From Candidatus Poseidoniaceae archaeon (lineage in GTDB: Archaea; Thermoplasmatota; Poseidoniia; Poseidoniales; Poseidoniaceae): 5,377 nt of DNA. A model generated the notes under the pieces. It ran no database searches. It was not told where the DNA came from and was given only the letters and a program-made list of their open reading frames with translations. The DNA lies in the NCBI GenBank assembly GCA_013329295.1, contig DUKP01000049.1, forward strand, positions 1 to 5,377, given 5' to 3'. Numbering within the stretch: position 1 is the first letter of the stretch; every line of letters begins with the position of its first letter. Both the position numbers and the translations under genes were made by a program. Below are positions 1 to 5,377 of the stretch, piece after piece.

Positions 1-155
1 GTCTTCCAGCCATATGGCCTCCATACATCCATACCTTTGATTGGATAACGCTTGTCAACCAAGTCAGATGCTTCAACAATAAACGGATACCATTCATTGA
101 AGTTTTCAACTTTAGAAGGTATTCCGCGTTTTGCCTTGGCAGGGCCTTTGCTCAT
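1..155 (-). CDS. proS: Proline--tRNA ligase, N-terminal 51 codons (partial, runs off the left edge)
   Basis: The product would charge tRNA-Pro with proline in the cytoplasm. Only the first 51 residues are in the window. They contain the start of the class II synthetase core of the archaeal/eukaryotic-type ProRS: the segments ENFNEWYPFIVEASDL (residues 17-32) and DKRYPIKGMDVWRPYGWK (34-51) follow the family pattern of a Trp-Tyr motif, then D-K-R-Y-P-K-G, then the W-x-P-Y-G strand. Motifs 2 and 3 and the anticodon-binding domain lie outside. The ATG at 153-155 is the only good start, because an in-frame stop lies just upstream at 165-167. The gene begins 24 nt after the stop of the small membrane protein gene. 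I see no Shine-Dalgarno sequence in that gap, unlike three other genes here. Identification is by recalled family pattern; it is firm for the family even from this short piece. Confidence 0.9.
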   Translation of the reverse strand, partial: MSKGPAKAKRGIPSKVENFNEWYPFIVEASDLVDKRYPIKGMDVWRPYGWK

Positions 156-179
156 ATTGTTGACTCAGGAGATTATCAC

Positions 180-455
180 TCATGAAGATGTTGATTCATT
201 CTTGTTAGATATAGTTGATAAACCAACTAATGCAATTACCGCAGCAAGACACCAAACTACTTCTAAAATTAGGAAAGCCCACTCTTCTATCAACAAAGCT
301 CTAATCGCAAGTAATCCAGAACCTAAAGCCATCATTGTTAGATATATCCAATTCTTACTATCTAGGATATTTCTAGTTTCCAATAAAAAAGCTCCAAGAA
401 TCAATAACATTCCTGAATATGCAATAGCCTCGGACACAAATCCATCCGGTGACAT
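180..455 (-). CDS. Small integral membrane protein, CBU_0592-like family
   Basis: A 91-residue, very hydrophobic protein with three likely membrane helices at about residues 8-25, 35-55 and 58-79 and a short polar tail (NKNESTSS). Its layout matches the small CBU_0592-type family as I know it: a first helix with GAFLLE, a polar turn with a short basic/polar stretch (residues 27-35), a second Leu/Gly/Ala helix, and a third helix beginning LEVVWCLAAVIALVGL, where the family has a conserved Glu/Asn followed by V-V-W. The biochemical role of the family is unknown. The ATG at 453-455 lies 4 nt after the stop of the upstream gene, and a Shine-Dalgarno-like GAAGTGAT precedes it, which suggests translational coupling. 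No enzymatic motif is visible. The family assignment is by recollection of the pattern, so moderately sure; that it is a real membrane protein gene is much surer. Confidence 0.78.
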   Translation of the reverse strand: MSPDGFVSEAIAYSGMLLILGAFLLETRNILDSKNWIYLTMMALGSGLLAIRALLIEEWAFLILEVVWCLAAVIALVGLSTISNKNESTSS

Positions 456-458
456 ATA

Positions 459-466
459 ATCACTTC
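459..466 (-). promoter_or_regulatory. Ribosome binding site of the CBU_0592-like gene
   Basis: On the minus strand this reads GAAGTGAT, then TAT, then the ATG. It differs by one base from the GAGGTGAT that sits at exactly the same distance before the transketolase C-subunit start. It overlaps the stop codon (460-462) of the upstream gene, as expected for coupled translation. Confidence 0.55.
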
Positions 467-1056
467 TTTCTTAGGAAAAGGAAAACTAAAGACAGAGAAA
501 TTAAGGCTACTATGTCTGGAATGCCAATCCCTCCAGTTGTACCCCCAACTCCACTCATACTATCAGTTAGTAAAGAATAAGACCAACCATCCGATTCTCC
601 AAATTTGTAGAAGTCCATTAGATTGATTCTAGTTTGGCCTTCTGAACGGCATTCACCAATCTTACATGATCCTTCAAATATTGATGAAAACAATCCAAAT
701 AAATTGAGTATGACAATTATCAAACCGCCTAACGACAACAATGAAAATAATGAAGAATTCTTCTTATTATTTGGCAAATCTGGCATCTCTAAATGTGCTA
801 AATTAGGTAATGGCATCGATGCAGGTTCAATTACTTCAACCATTAAACTCGAAGTTTGACCAAATTGTTGCTCACCGGGTTGTGGCAAATCAGAACCTTG
901 TCCATCCATATCTCTTGCTTTAACCGGCTTAACATTAGCGATTTTTATTCCATATAATCGGTCTGCGAGACTAACTAGTGAAGCATCCTCAGCGATATCT
1001 GACGCTTCCAAATCACCATCAAGTAATTTTTTCAAGCGTTCTCTAGCACTGCTCAA
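460..1056 (-). CDS. Membrane protein of unknown function, two transmembrane helices, TTG start
   Basis: I cannot assign a function to this 198-residue protein. Residues 1-45 look like a small soluble helical segment, starting SSARERLKKLLDGDLEASDI and continuing to a D-R-L-Y-G motif at 32-36. Residues 46-100 are Pro/Gln/Gly-rich and probably a flexible linker. A first membrane helix spans about 102-127, preceded by NNKKN. An outside loop of about 50 residues follows, with a close Cys pair (C131, C136) and aromatic residues. A second helix spans about 179-195 and the chain ends RKK. Lys/Arg on the N side of helix 1 and C side of helix 2 fit both termini inside and the Cys loop outside. The TTG at 1054-1056 is chosen because GGGGAGGG lies 6 nt upstream. 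The gene follows the transaldolase by 62 nt, the largest gap in the window, and is 4 nt from the next gene. It may be a lineage-restricted archaeal family. Confidence 0.8.
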   Translation of the reverse strand: MSSARERLKKLLDGDLEASDIAEDASLVSLADRLYGIKIANVKPVKARDMDGQGSDLPQPGEQQFGQTSSLMVEVIEPASMPLPNLAHLEMPDLPNNKKNSSLFSLLSLGGLIIVILNLFGLFSSIFEGSCKIGECRSEGQTRINLMDFYKFGESDGWSYSLLTDSMSGVGGTTGGIGIPDIVALISLSLVFLFLRKK

Positions 1057-1062
1057 GATATG

Positions 1063-1084
1063 CCCTCCCCTTGAATGGGGGTGG
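1063..1084 (-). promoter_or_regulatory. Strong Shine-Dalgarno inside a possible hairpin, upstream of the TTG-start gene
   Basis: The minus strand at 1063-1070 reads GGGGAGGG, an unusually strong ribosome-binding purine run, 6 nt before the TTG start. Just upstream in the transcript, CCACCCCC (1077-1084) can pair with it: CCCC at 1077-1080 against GGGG at 1067-1070, with a 6-nt loop at 1071-1076, and two further C-G pairs beyond a two-base internal mismatch. The ribosome-binding site is certain as sequence; that the hairpin forms and controls translation is inference from the pairing alone. Confidence 0.5.
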
Positions 1085-1118
1085 AATCTTCTTATTGAAT
1101 AATCCTCTTATTGTGAAA

Positions 1119-1781
1119 TTATGCTTTTCCAGCAGCCTCAACTTCTGCCCAATCTTTCATAAAACCATCAATTCCTTTATCGGTAAGTGGATGTTTGACT
1201 AGTTGTCTAAATATCTTTGTTGGCATAGTAGCAGTATGTGCTCCAAGTTGAATACATTGTAGAACATGTGTAGGATGTCTAATGGATGCTGCTAGAACTT
1301 TAGTAGAAATTTCTGGATAATTGTTCCATGTTTCCATAATCTCGGCTATCAAAGTCATACCATCATGTCCTGTGTCATCGATTCTTCCAATAAATGGAGA
1401 TACATAGGTCGCGCCTGCCTTTGCAGCCATAAGCGCTTGTGCAGCAGAAAATATCAATGTTACATTGGTTTTAATTCCTTTTTCTGTCAAAATTTTAGTT
1501 GCTGCAAGACCCTCTGGTACACAAGGTATCTTGATGATGACATTTTCGGGTAATTCTGCTTTCAATTCTAAAGCTTGCTTTACCATTCCATCAGTATCCA
1601 TTGCTGTTACTTCAGCTGAAATAGGCCCATCACAAATTGATGCGATTTCTGCAACTACTTGTTTGAAATCACGTCCACTCTTTTTGATTAAAGATGGATT
1701 AGTAGTTACTCCATCAAGGATTCCCCATGATGCTATTTCTCTTATTTCGTCGACGTCTGCAGTGTCTAAAAAGAACTCCAT
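1119..1781 (-). CDS. tal: Transaldolase, short TalC/MipB-type subfamily
   Basis: This 220-residue protein is a complete small transaldolase, a cytoplasmic (beta/alpha)8 enzyme that moves a dihydroxyacetone unit from sedoheptulose 7-phosphate to glyceraldehyde 3-phosphate in the non-oxidative pentose phosphate pathway. Length fits the TalC/fructose-6-phosphate aldolase group (about 215-220). Visible motifs are [10 protein letters not shown] (D6), GVTTNPSLI (24-32), the Schiff-base lysine K84 in [35 protein letters not shown] (102-124) and [11 protein letters not shown] (126-136). Glu57 (in ISAEVTA) and Phe130 occupy positions where fructose-6-phosphate aldolases carry Gln and Tyr, which favours true transaldolase activity. 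It lies 30 nt after the sulfotransferase-family gene, with no Shine-Dalgarno sequence before the ATG. The split transketolase upstream is its natural metabolic partner. Family is certain; the choice of transaldolase over aldolase rests on those two residues. Confidence 0.93.
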   Translation of the reverse strand: MEFFLDTADVDEIREIASWGILDGVTTNPSLIKKSGRDFKQVVAEIASICDGPISAEVTAMDTDGMVKQALELKAELPENVIIKIPCVPEGLAATKILTEKGIKTNVTLIFSAAQALMAAKAGATYVSPFIGRIDDTGHDGMTLIAEIMETWNNYPEISTKVLAASIRHPTHVLQCIQLGAHTATMPTKIFRQLVKHPLTDKGIDGFMKDWAEVEAAGKA

Positions 1782-1811
1782 GAAATTACGGAATCATAGA
1801 CACCACATGAA

Positions 1812-3905
1812 TTATCCGCTTGATTTTCTAGTAAAAAATAGTGCTATTAAAAGAATAAAAATTAACCCAATAGATATGTTTTGTGTTGTGAAAATACTGT
1901 TACTATCTTCATAACTATCATCAATATTGTTATCAGTTACTATATCATCACAACTGTCTGGAATGGAGTCATTATCGTAATCAATAGTGTCATTAAATCC
2001 TGGGCATAAGTCATCATCATCACCTATTCCATCTTCATCAGAATCTATGATATTGTCACAACCATCAGGAATAGAATCATTGTCTTTATCAATTAGATCA
2101 TCATAATCTGGACAAACATCTTGCTGGTCACTAATTCCATCTTTATCTGAATCAATTATGTCATCACATCCATCAGATATTGAATCATTATCTAGATCAA
2201 TATTATCATTATGACCTGGACATTTGTCTTCTTCGTCCGCAATATTATCATTATCACTATCGATTAATAGATCGCAACCATCAGGTATCTCATCATTATC
2301 TTGATCTATATTGTCATCAAAGCCCCAACATAAGTCAATTGAATCATCTATTCCATCATTATCTGAATCATCTATACAACCATCTCCGTCTATGTCAAAT
2401 GGCAATGATTCGATATCAGGGCAATTATTTTGCCAATTCTCTATGTAATCATTTGGAGATAAATCTCGATTAATTAAAGCAGGGTGCATAGGACTATGTC
2501 TTGATACCTTGAACACTTTATTACCATTACTTGAAAAGATAGAATCGCCCTGAGTCATTATTCCAAGATCATTAACTGGACTAATATATTTCCAAACTAT
2601 CTTTCCCGTATAGTCTACTTCAACTAAAGTTCCTTGTATACCAAATGTCATCAATGTATTGCCGTTAGACAACCTTGTACTTCCAGATATAGCGGCAGAG
2701 TACATCTCTATTCCATCATCCCAACTCCAAGAAAGATTTTCAGGACCAAATGGTTCTTCTTTATCTATGTAATAATTATAGCCTTCAATCGGAGTTTCGA
2801 TTACATCAACTGAAGAGTATTGAATATCTCTGCCTTTACCGTTATTAAAAATCATTAATTTCCCAGCATCAGGATAGCCATCTTTAATCCATTGAACATC
2901 ATGTTGAGCAAATAGTACTTGGTCCTCAGGACCGCCTCTTTGGTAACTTTCTGGATTGCCATACCGATAAAGAATATCTCCACCCTTTCCACTATTACCG
3001 CCAGAATGCCCAGCAGCCTCTTCAGTAGTTGTGCTATGGTCAATGATGTAAATTTCATTAGTATTCTTGCAAGAAATAGCAATTTGGTCAAGATTTTCGT
3101 TGTAATCTATCCCATTACAATGCAACCAATCTCTTCCGCCAGATGCACTACCTGCTGCATCGATATAATTGACATCCAATAACTCTGGATGTTCAGATAC
3201 TATGCCAAAATTAGCTTTACTTGAATCATAATCTTGAATGATATGGTCCCAAAAAGTCCACTCCCAAACAATTTCTGCATCATCCAAGCCGATTGGTTTT
3301 ACTTCGATAATTTTGTCTGGCCAAACAGAACTAGTAGTCACGGCTCTACTAGAATCATCTTGAGGATATTTTCCTGCCTCTGCTGCTTCACTTTCACTTC
3401 TATATTCCCAAGCGATCATCAATAGATTGCCATTTGGCAGTGGTTCAATATCGTGGTGACTGCGATACATCTCAGTAGAGTAAGACCAAGACCATTCCAA
3501 AACACCATCCCAAGAAATCATCTCTACTTTTCCTGCACTACCTCCTCCAGTAAATTCACCTGGTTGATTTGGACCAAGGTTTGCTGTTCGAAGCAAGGAG
3601 CCATTATCAAGCAAATAAGCAGATAATCCAGGTCGATGATCACCTGGTGAGATCCAATGATGTACTTCTCTGCCAAACTCATCAATTAGATAGGAGGTAT
3701 TGGATGCCATTGGTGAAAATAAAGTATAACCTTCTTGCATTTCATCAGTACAGTAGATTAAACCGACAGTCCAAGTTTCGTTTCTATCAGCATTACAGCC
3801 ATAATTTGTTGACTCATATACCTTTAAGTCACTAAGACTTGTAAATTCAACAGGCAAAATCGATACAAAAATTATGAAGACCAATGTTAACGCTTTAGTC
3901 TTCAT
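1812..3905 (-). CDS. Secreted, membrane-anchored arylsulfotransferase-family protein with TSP3-like repeats
   Basis: A 697-residue exported protein. Residues 1-22 form a signal peptide (MKTK, then hydrophobic 5-18). Residues about 46-480 are an ASST-like beta-propeller of the PAPS-independent aryl-sulfate sulfotransferase superfamily. It starts TVGLIYCTDEMQEGYTLFSP, and repeated blade motifs include YLIDEFGREVHHW, LPNGNLLMIAWE, RLSNGNTLMTFG and GKIVWKYISPV. Conserved histidines likely to line the active site are H150-H151 (SHHDIEPLPNG), H262 (WLHCNGIDYN) and H335 (FAQHDVQWI); in studied ASSTs a histidine is transiently sulfated. Residues 504-656 are Asp-rich TSP3-like repeats, probably Ca-binding, followed by a polar linker, a C-terminal helix (677-692) and the tail TRKSSG. 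All 14 cysteines lie after the signal peptide, consistent with disulfides outside the cell. It starts 24 nt after the transketolase C-subunit gene, with no Shine-Dalgarno. Sulfotransfer is inferred from family; substrate is unknown and a non-enzymatic binding role is possible. Confidence 0.85.
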   Translation of the reverse strand: MKTKALTLVFIIFVSILPVEFTSLSDLKVYESTNYGCNADRNETWTVGLIYCTDEMQEGYTLFSPMASNTSYLIDEFGREVHHWISPGDHRPGLSAYLLDNGSLLRTANLGPNQPGEFTGGGSAGKVEMISWDGVLEWSWSYSTEMYRSHHDIEPLPNGNLLMIAWEYRSESEAAEAGKYPQDDSSRAVTTSSVWPDKIIEVKPIGLDDAEIVWEWTFWDHIIQDYDSSKANFGIVSEHPELLDVNYIDAAGSASGGRDWLHCNGIDYNENLDQIAISCKNTNEIYIIDHSTTTEEAAGHSGGNSGKGGDILYRYGNPESYQRGGPEDQVLFAQHDVQWIKDGYPDAGKLMIFNNGKGRDIQYSSVDVIETPIEGYNYYIDKEEPFGPENLSWSWDDGIEMYSAAISGSTRLSNGNTLMTFGIQGTLVEVDYTGKIVWKYISPVNDLGIMTQGDSIFSSNGNKVFKVSRHSPMHPALINRDLSPNDYIENWQNNCPDIESLPFDIDGDGCIDDSDNDGIDDSIDLCWGFDDNIDQDNDEIPDGCDLLIDSDNDNIADEEDKCPGHNDNIDLDNDSISDGCDDIIDSDKDGISDQQDVCPDYDDLIDKDNDSIPDGCDNIIDSDEDGIGDDDDLCPGFNDTIDYDNDSIPDSCDDIVTDNNIDDSYEDSNSIFTTQNISIGLIFILLIALFFTRKSSG
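1938..2396 (-). repeat. Tandem TSP3-like repeats encoded in the sulfotransferase-family gene (about 108-bp unit)
   Basis: This part encodes residues 504-656. Eight cysteines, C526, C544, C562, C580, C598, C616, C634 and C652, are spaced exactly 18 residues apart. Two alternating half-units make a 36-residue (108-bp) unit: one begins C-P-G and continues to I-D-x-D-N-D-S-I-P-D, the other begins G-C-D and continues I-I-D-S-D-x-D-G-I-x-D. Units run 2223-2330, 2115-2222, 2007-2114, then a partial unit from 2006 down. A degenerate unit with C510 comes first. The Asp/Asn spacing is that of thrombospondin type-3 calcium-binding repeats. The DNA copies are clearly related but diverged by synonymous and conservative changes, so this is a maintained protein repeat rather than a recent duplication. 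Confidence 0.9.
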
Positions 3906-3929
3906 ATAACTCTGACATAATACTGTTAT

Positions 3930-4868
3930 TCATTTTTTGCGATTGATTGCTCTCAATGCAGCCTCTGCAATATATGGGGATGATATCTCCATCAACTCTA
4001 ACATTTCATCAGCTTGTCCAGATTCTCCAAAGCGATCCTGAACTCCTACTCTCTCCAAAGGAATTGGAATATTGGAAGATAGATATTCTGAGACGGCTCC
4101 ACCAAGTCCACCAATGATGCTATGGTCTTCAGCAGTAACAATAGCGCCACATGATTGTGCTAAATTATGGACCAATTGTACATCTAGAGGTTTGATTGTA
4201 TGCATGTCAACTACCGTTGCTGCAACACCCTTTTCAGCTAATGCTTCAGCAGCCTTCATTGCTTCAGAAACCATTACTCCACAAGCAATTATAGCAACAT
4301 CATTTCCTTCTTTCAATGTAATTCCCTTGCCAATTATTACTTCCTCTTCTCGACCGTCATACAATACTGGAGTTTTATTTCTAGCAGTTCTTGTATATGA
4401 TGGATGATTCATTTCAGCAAGTTGGTTAGTCAACACTCTTGTACTTACATCATCACATGGGTGTAGGACAATGACATTGGGTAATGTTCGAAAAATAGCT
4501 AAGTCTTCAATTGATTGTGCAGATGAACCATCAGTTCCAGTGTGTGTGCCACCATGACTTCCGCATAAATGTACAGCAAGGTTTGGCCTTGCAACACCAT
4601 TACGCATTTGCTCGAAAGCCCTTTCAGTAAATATCGCAAATGTACTGGCAAATGGTATGTAACCAGAAGATGCTAAGCCTGCAGCAGTCAACAGCATGTT
4701 TTGTTCGCCAATTCCACATGATACAGTTCGTTCTGGATATTCCTTTCTAAAGTGAAGAGATTTTGTTGATTTACCTAAGTCTGCTTCCAAGACGACTACT
4801 TTTTCATTACTTGCTAGGTCCAAAAGAGCTTGCCCATAGCCATCACGTGTAGCAGCCATACGACTCAT
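3930..4868 (-). CDS. tkt: Transketolase, C-terminal subunit (pyrimidine-binding and C-terminal domains)
   Basis: This 312-residue protein is the second half of a split transketolase, the thiamine-diphosphate enzyme that moves two-carbon ketol units between sugar phosphates. Residues about 4-165 form the pyrimidine-binding domain, with DLGKSTK (30-36) and GIGEQNM (52-58), where E55 is the expected glutamate that activates the cofactor. FASTFAIFTERAFEQMRN (73-90) and IEDLAIFRTLPNVIVLHPCD (120-139) are further family blocks. Residues about 185-305 form the C-terminal domain, including TVVDMHTIKPLD and TAEDHSIIGGLGGAVSEYL. Length is usual for a split C subunit. The loop D113-Q118 reads DGSSAQ, so the phosphate-binding His of bacterial and yeast enzymes (DGPTHQ) is Ala117; mammalian enzymes also lack that His. 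The ATG at 4866-4868 overlaps the upstream stop by four bases (ATGA) and has GAGGTGAT just before it, which favours it over Met4. Confidence 0.93.
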   Translation of the reverse strand: MSRMAATRDGYGQALLDLASNEKVVVLEADLGKSTKSLHFRKEYPERTVSCGIGEQNMLLTAAGLASSGYIPFASTFAIFTERAFEQMRNGVARPNLAVHLCGSHGGTHTGTDGSSAQSIEDLAIFRTLPNVIVLHPCDDVSTRVLTNQLAEMNHPSYTRTARNKTPVLYDGREEEVIIGKGITLKEGNDVAIIACGVMVSEAMKAAEALAEKGVAATVVDMHTIKPLDVQLVHNLAQSCGAIVTAEDHSIIGGLGGAVSEYLSSNIPIPLERVGVQDRFGESGQADEMLELMEISSPYIAEAALRAINRKK

Positions 4869-5377
4869 GACATCACCTCGCCTAATTCATTCATAGCCAA
4901 TTTAAATTGCTCATCATTAGGTGCTGCTCCATGGAAAGCTGGATTATCTTCCATGAAAGATACACCTTTTCCTTTGATGGTATTTGCTATCAATATAGCA
5001 GGATTATCATTATTGTTGACTAAGAAATCTAATCCTCTAACAACATCATCCATGTTATGACCATCTATTTCCATAACATCCCAACCGAATGATTCCCATT
5101 TTGCTGGTATGTCGAACATCCGCATTTGTGTTACACAGAAATCATCATTTTGTATTCTATTTCTATCTAAAATAACTTTCAAATTTCCTAACTCATGATG
5201 TTTTGCTGCCATTGCAGCCTCCCAAATACTACCTTCTTGAATTTCTCCATCGCCTAACATGACAAATATATTACGTTCACTACCTGATAATCTTCCAGCG
5301 ATAGCACATCCCATTCCAAATGAAAGCCCCATTCCAAGGGAACCAGCGGAAAAATCAACTCCAGGGCACCATTTCAT
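4865..5377 (-). CDS. tkt: Transketolase, N-terminal subunit (partial, 5' end off the right edge)
   Basis: These 170 residues are the C-terminal part of the diphosphate-binding half of a split transketolase. The stretch GVDFSAGSLGMGLSFGMG (6-23) matches the transketolase block usually written GVEVSTGSLGQGLS. GDGEIQEGSIWEAAMAAKHH (42-61) begins the Mg/thiamine-diphosphate motif, with GDG at 42-44 and the matching Asn at 73, 28 residues later as in classical transketolases. N73, R74 and Q76 are followed by the FDIPAKWESFGWDVMEIDGH block (88-107) and the KGKGVSFMED block (139-148), and by the H154 in NPAFHGAAP. About 100 N-terminal residues, with the first active-site histidines, lie beyond the window. 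The first in-window ATG (5375-5377) falls where the family has an internal Met before the GV(E/D) block, so it is not the true start. Its TGA forms part of the ATGA overlap with the C-subunit gene; the two must assemble to be active. Confidence 0.92.
   Translation of the reverse strand: MKWCPGVDFSAGSLGMGLSFGMGCAIAGRLSGSERNIFVMLGDGEIQEGSIWEAAMAAKHHELGNLKVILDRNRIQNDDFCVTQMRMFDIPAKWESFGWDVMEIDGHNMDDVVRGLDFLVNNNDNPAILIANTIKGKGVSFMEDNPAFHGAAPNDEQFKLAMNELGEVMS
4872..4879 (-). promoter_or_regulatory. Ribosome binding site of the transketolase C-subunit gene
   Basis: The minus strand reads GAGGTGAT followed by GTC and the ATG at 4868. It is a near-complete match to the archaeal anti-Shine-Dalgarno sequence, lies inside the last codons of the N-subunit gene, and decides the start in favour of residue 1 rather than Met4. 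Confidence 0.75.

Noticed and set aside
112..183. ATGA overlap at the end of the CBU_0592-like gene as an alternative start for the next gene
   Set aside because: That ATG (181-183) is out of frame with proS and closes after 23 codons, so the proS start at 155 stands.
52..459. A 135-codon open frame on the plus strand
   Set aside because: It lies opposite the proS start and the small membrane protein gene, both of which have family matches; its translation shows no recognisable domain.
1057..1118. The G/C-rich inverted repeat as an intrinsic terminator after the transaldolase gene
   Set aside because: No T-run follows it on the minus strand; what follows is the start of the next gene, so a role at that gene's ribosome-binding site fits better.
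1465..1914. A 149-codon open frame on the plus strand
   Set aside because: It is antisense to the well-supported transaldolase and to the end of the sulfotransferase-family gene; its composition is that of a shadow frame.
1938..2396. The direct-repeat pattern as a CRISPR array or recent tandem duplication
   Set aside because: The 108-bp period is in frame, encodes a coherent Asp/Cys protein repeat, and copies differ throughout; there are no identical repeats with unique spacers.
2180..2473. Plus-strand frame rich in His, Tyr and Leu with a repeating look
   Set aside because: The repetition is the mirror image of the Asp-rich repeat codons on the minus strand, so it carries no independent signal.
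2855..3091. A 78-codon minus-strand frame inside the sulfotransferase-family gene
   Set aside because: It is out of frame within a continuous conserved propeller coding region and has no ribosome-binding site or domain.
3895..3918. A seven-codon ATG frame (MSELYED) overlapping the start of the sulfotransferase-family gene, as a possible regulatory upstream ORF
   Set aside because: It has no ribosome-binding site, and such short frames arise easily in AT-rich gaps; no sign of coupling or attenuation.

Overview
The window is a tightly packed, AT-rich stretch in which every supported gene lies on the minus strand. Read in the direction of transcription (right to left), the order is: transketolase N-terminal subunit (5' end off the window), transketolase C-terminal subunit, a secreted membrane-anchored arylsulfotransferase-family protein with thrombospondin type-3-like repeats, a TalC-type transaldolase, a two-helix membrane protein of unknown function, a small CBU_0592-like membrane protein, and the first 51 codons of prolyl-tRNA synthetase. 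Gaps between genes are -4, 24, 30, 62, 4 and 24 nt, so one polycistronic transcript is plausible. I saw no rRNA, tRNA, CRISPR array, insertion sequence or convincing terminator, and no gene-free stretch longer than 62 nt.

The content suggests a free-living planktonic archaeon, most likely a marine Euryarchaeote of the Marine Group II / Poseidoniales type. The hints are a transketolase split into two genes, a short TalC-type transaldolase, a proline-tRNA ligase start of the archaeal/eukaryotic style, and a secreted protein with Asp-rich Ca-binding repeats and a C-terminal membrane anchor. The taxonomic call is inference from gene style; no marker gene is complete enough to prove it, and some bacteria share several of these traits.

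Right part (3930-5377): the split transketolase, coupled by a 4-base ATGA overlap. With the transaldolase (1119-1781) it supplies the two carbon-transfer enzymes of the non-oxidative pentose phosphate pathway. Middle (1812-3905): a 697-residue exported protein sits between these two cytoplasmic sugar-phosphate enzymes, which is the oddest feature of the layout. Left (1-1056): two small membrane proteins and proS, with no clear functional link to the sugar genes.

Translation signals are mixed. Three genes have a Shine-Dalgarno-like sequence close to the start (including a TTG start behind a very strong purine run that may be folded into a hairpin). The three genes that follow 24-30 nt gaps (sulfotransferase family, transaldolase, proS) show none.
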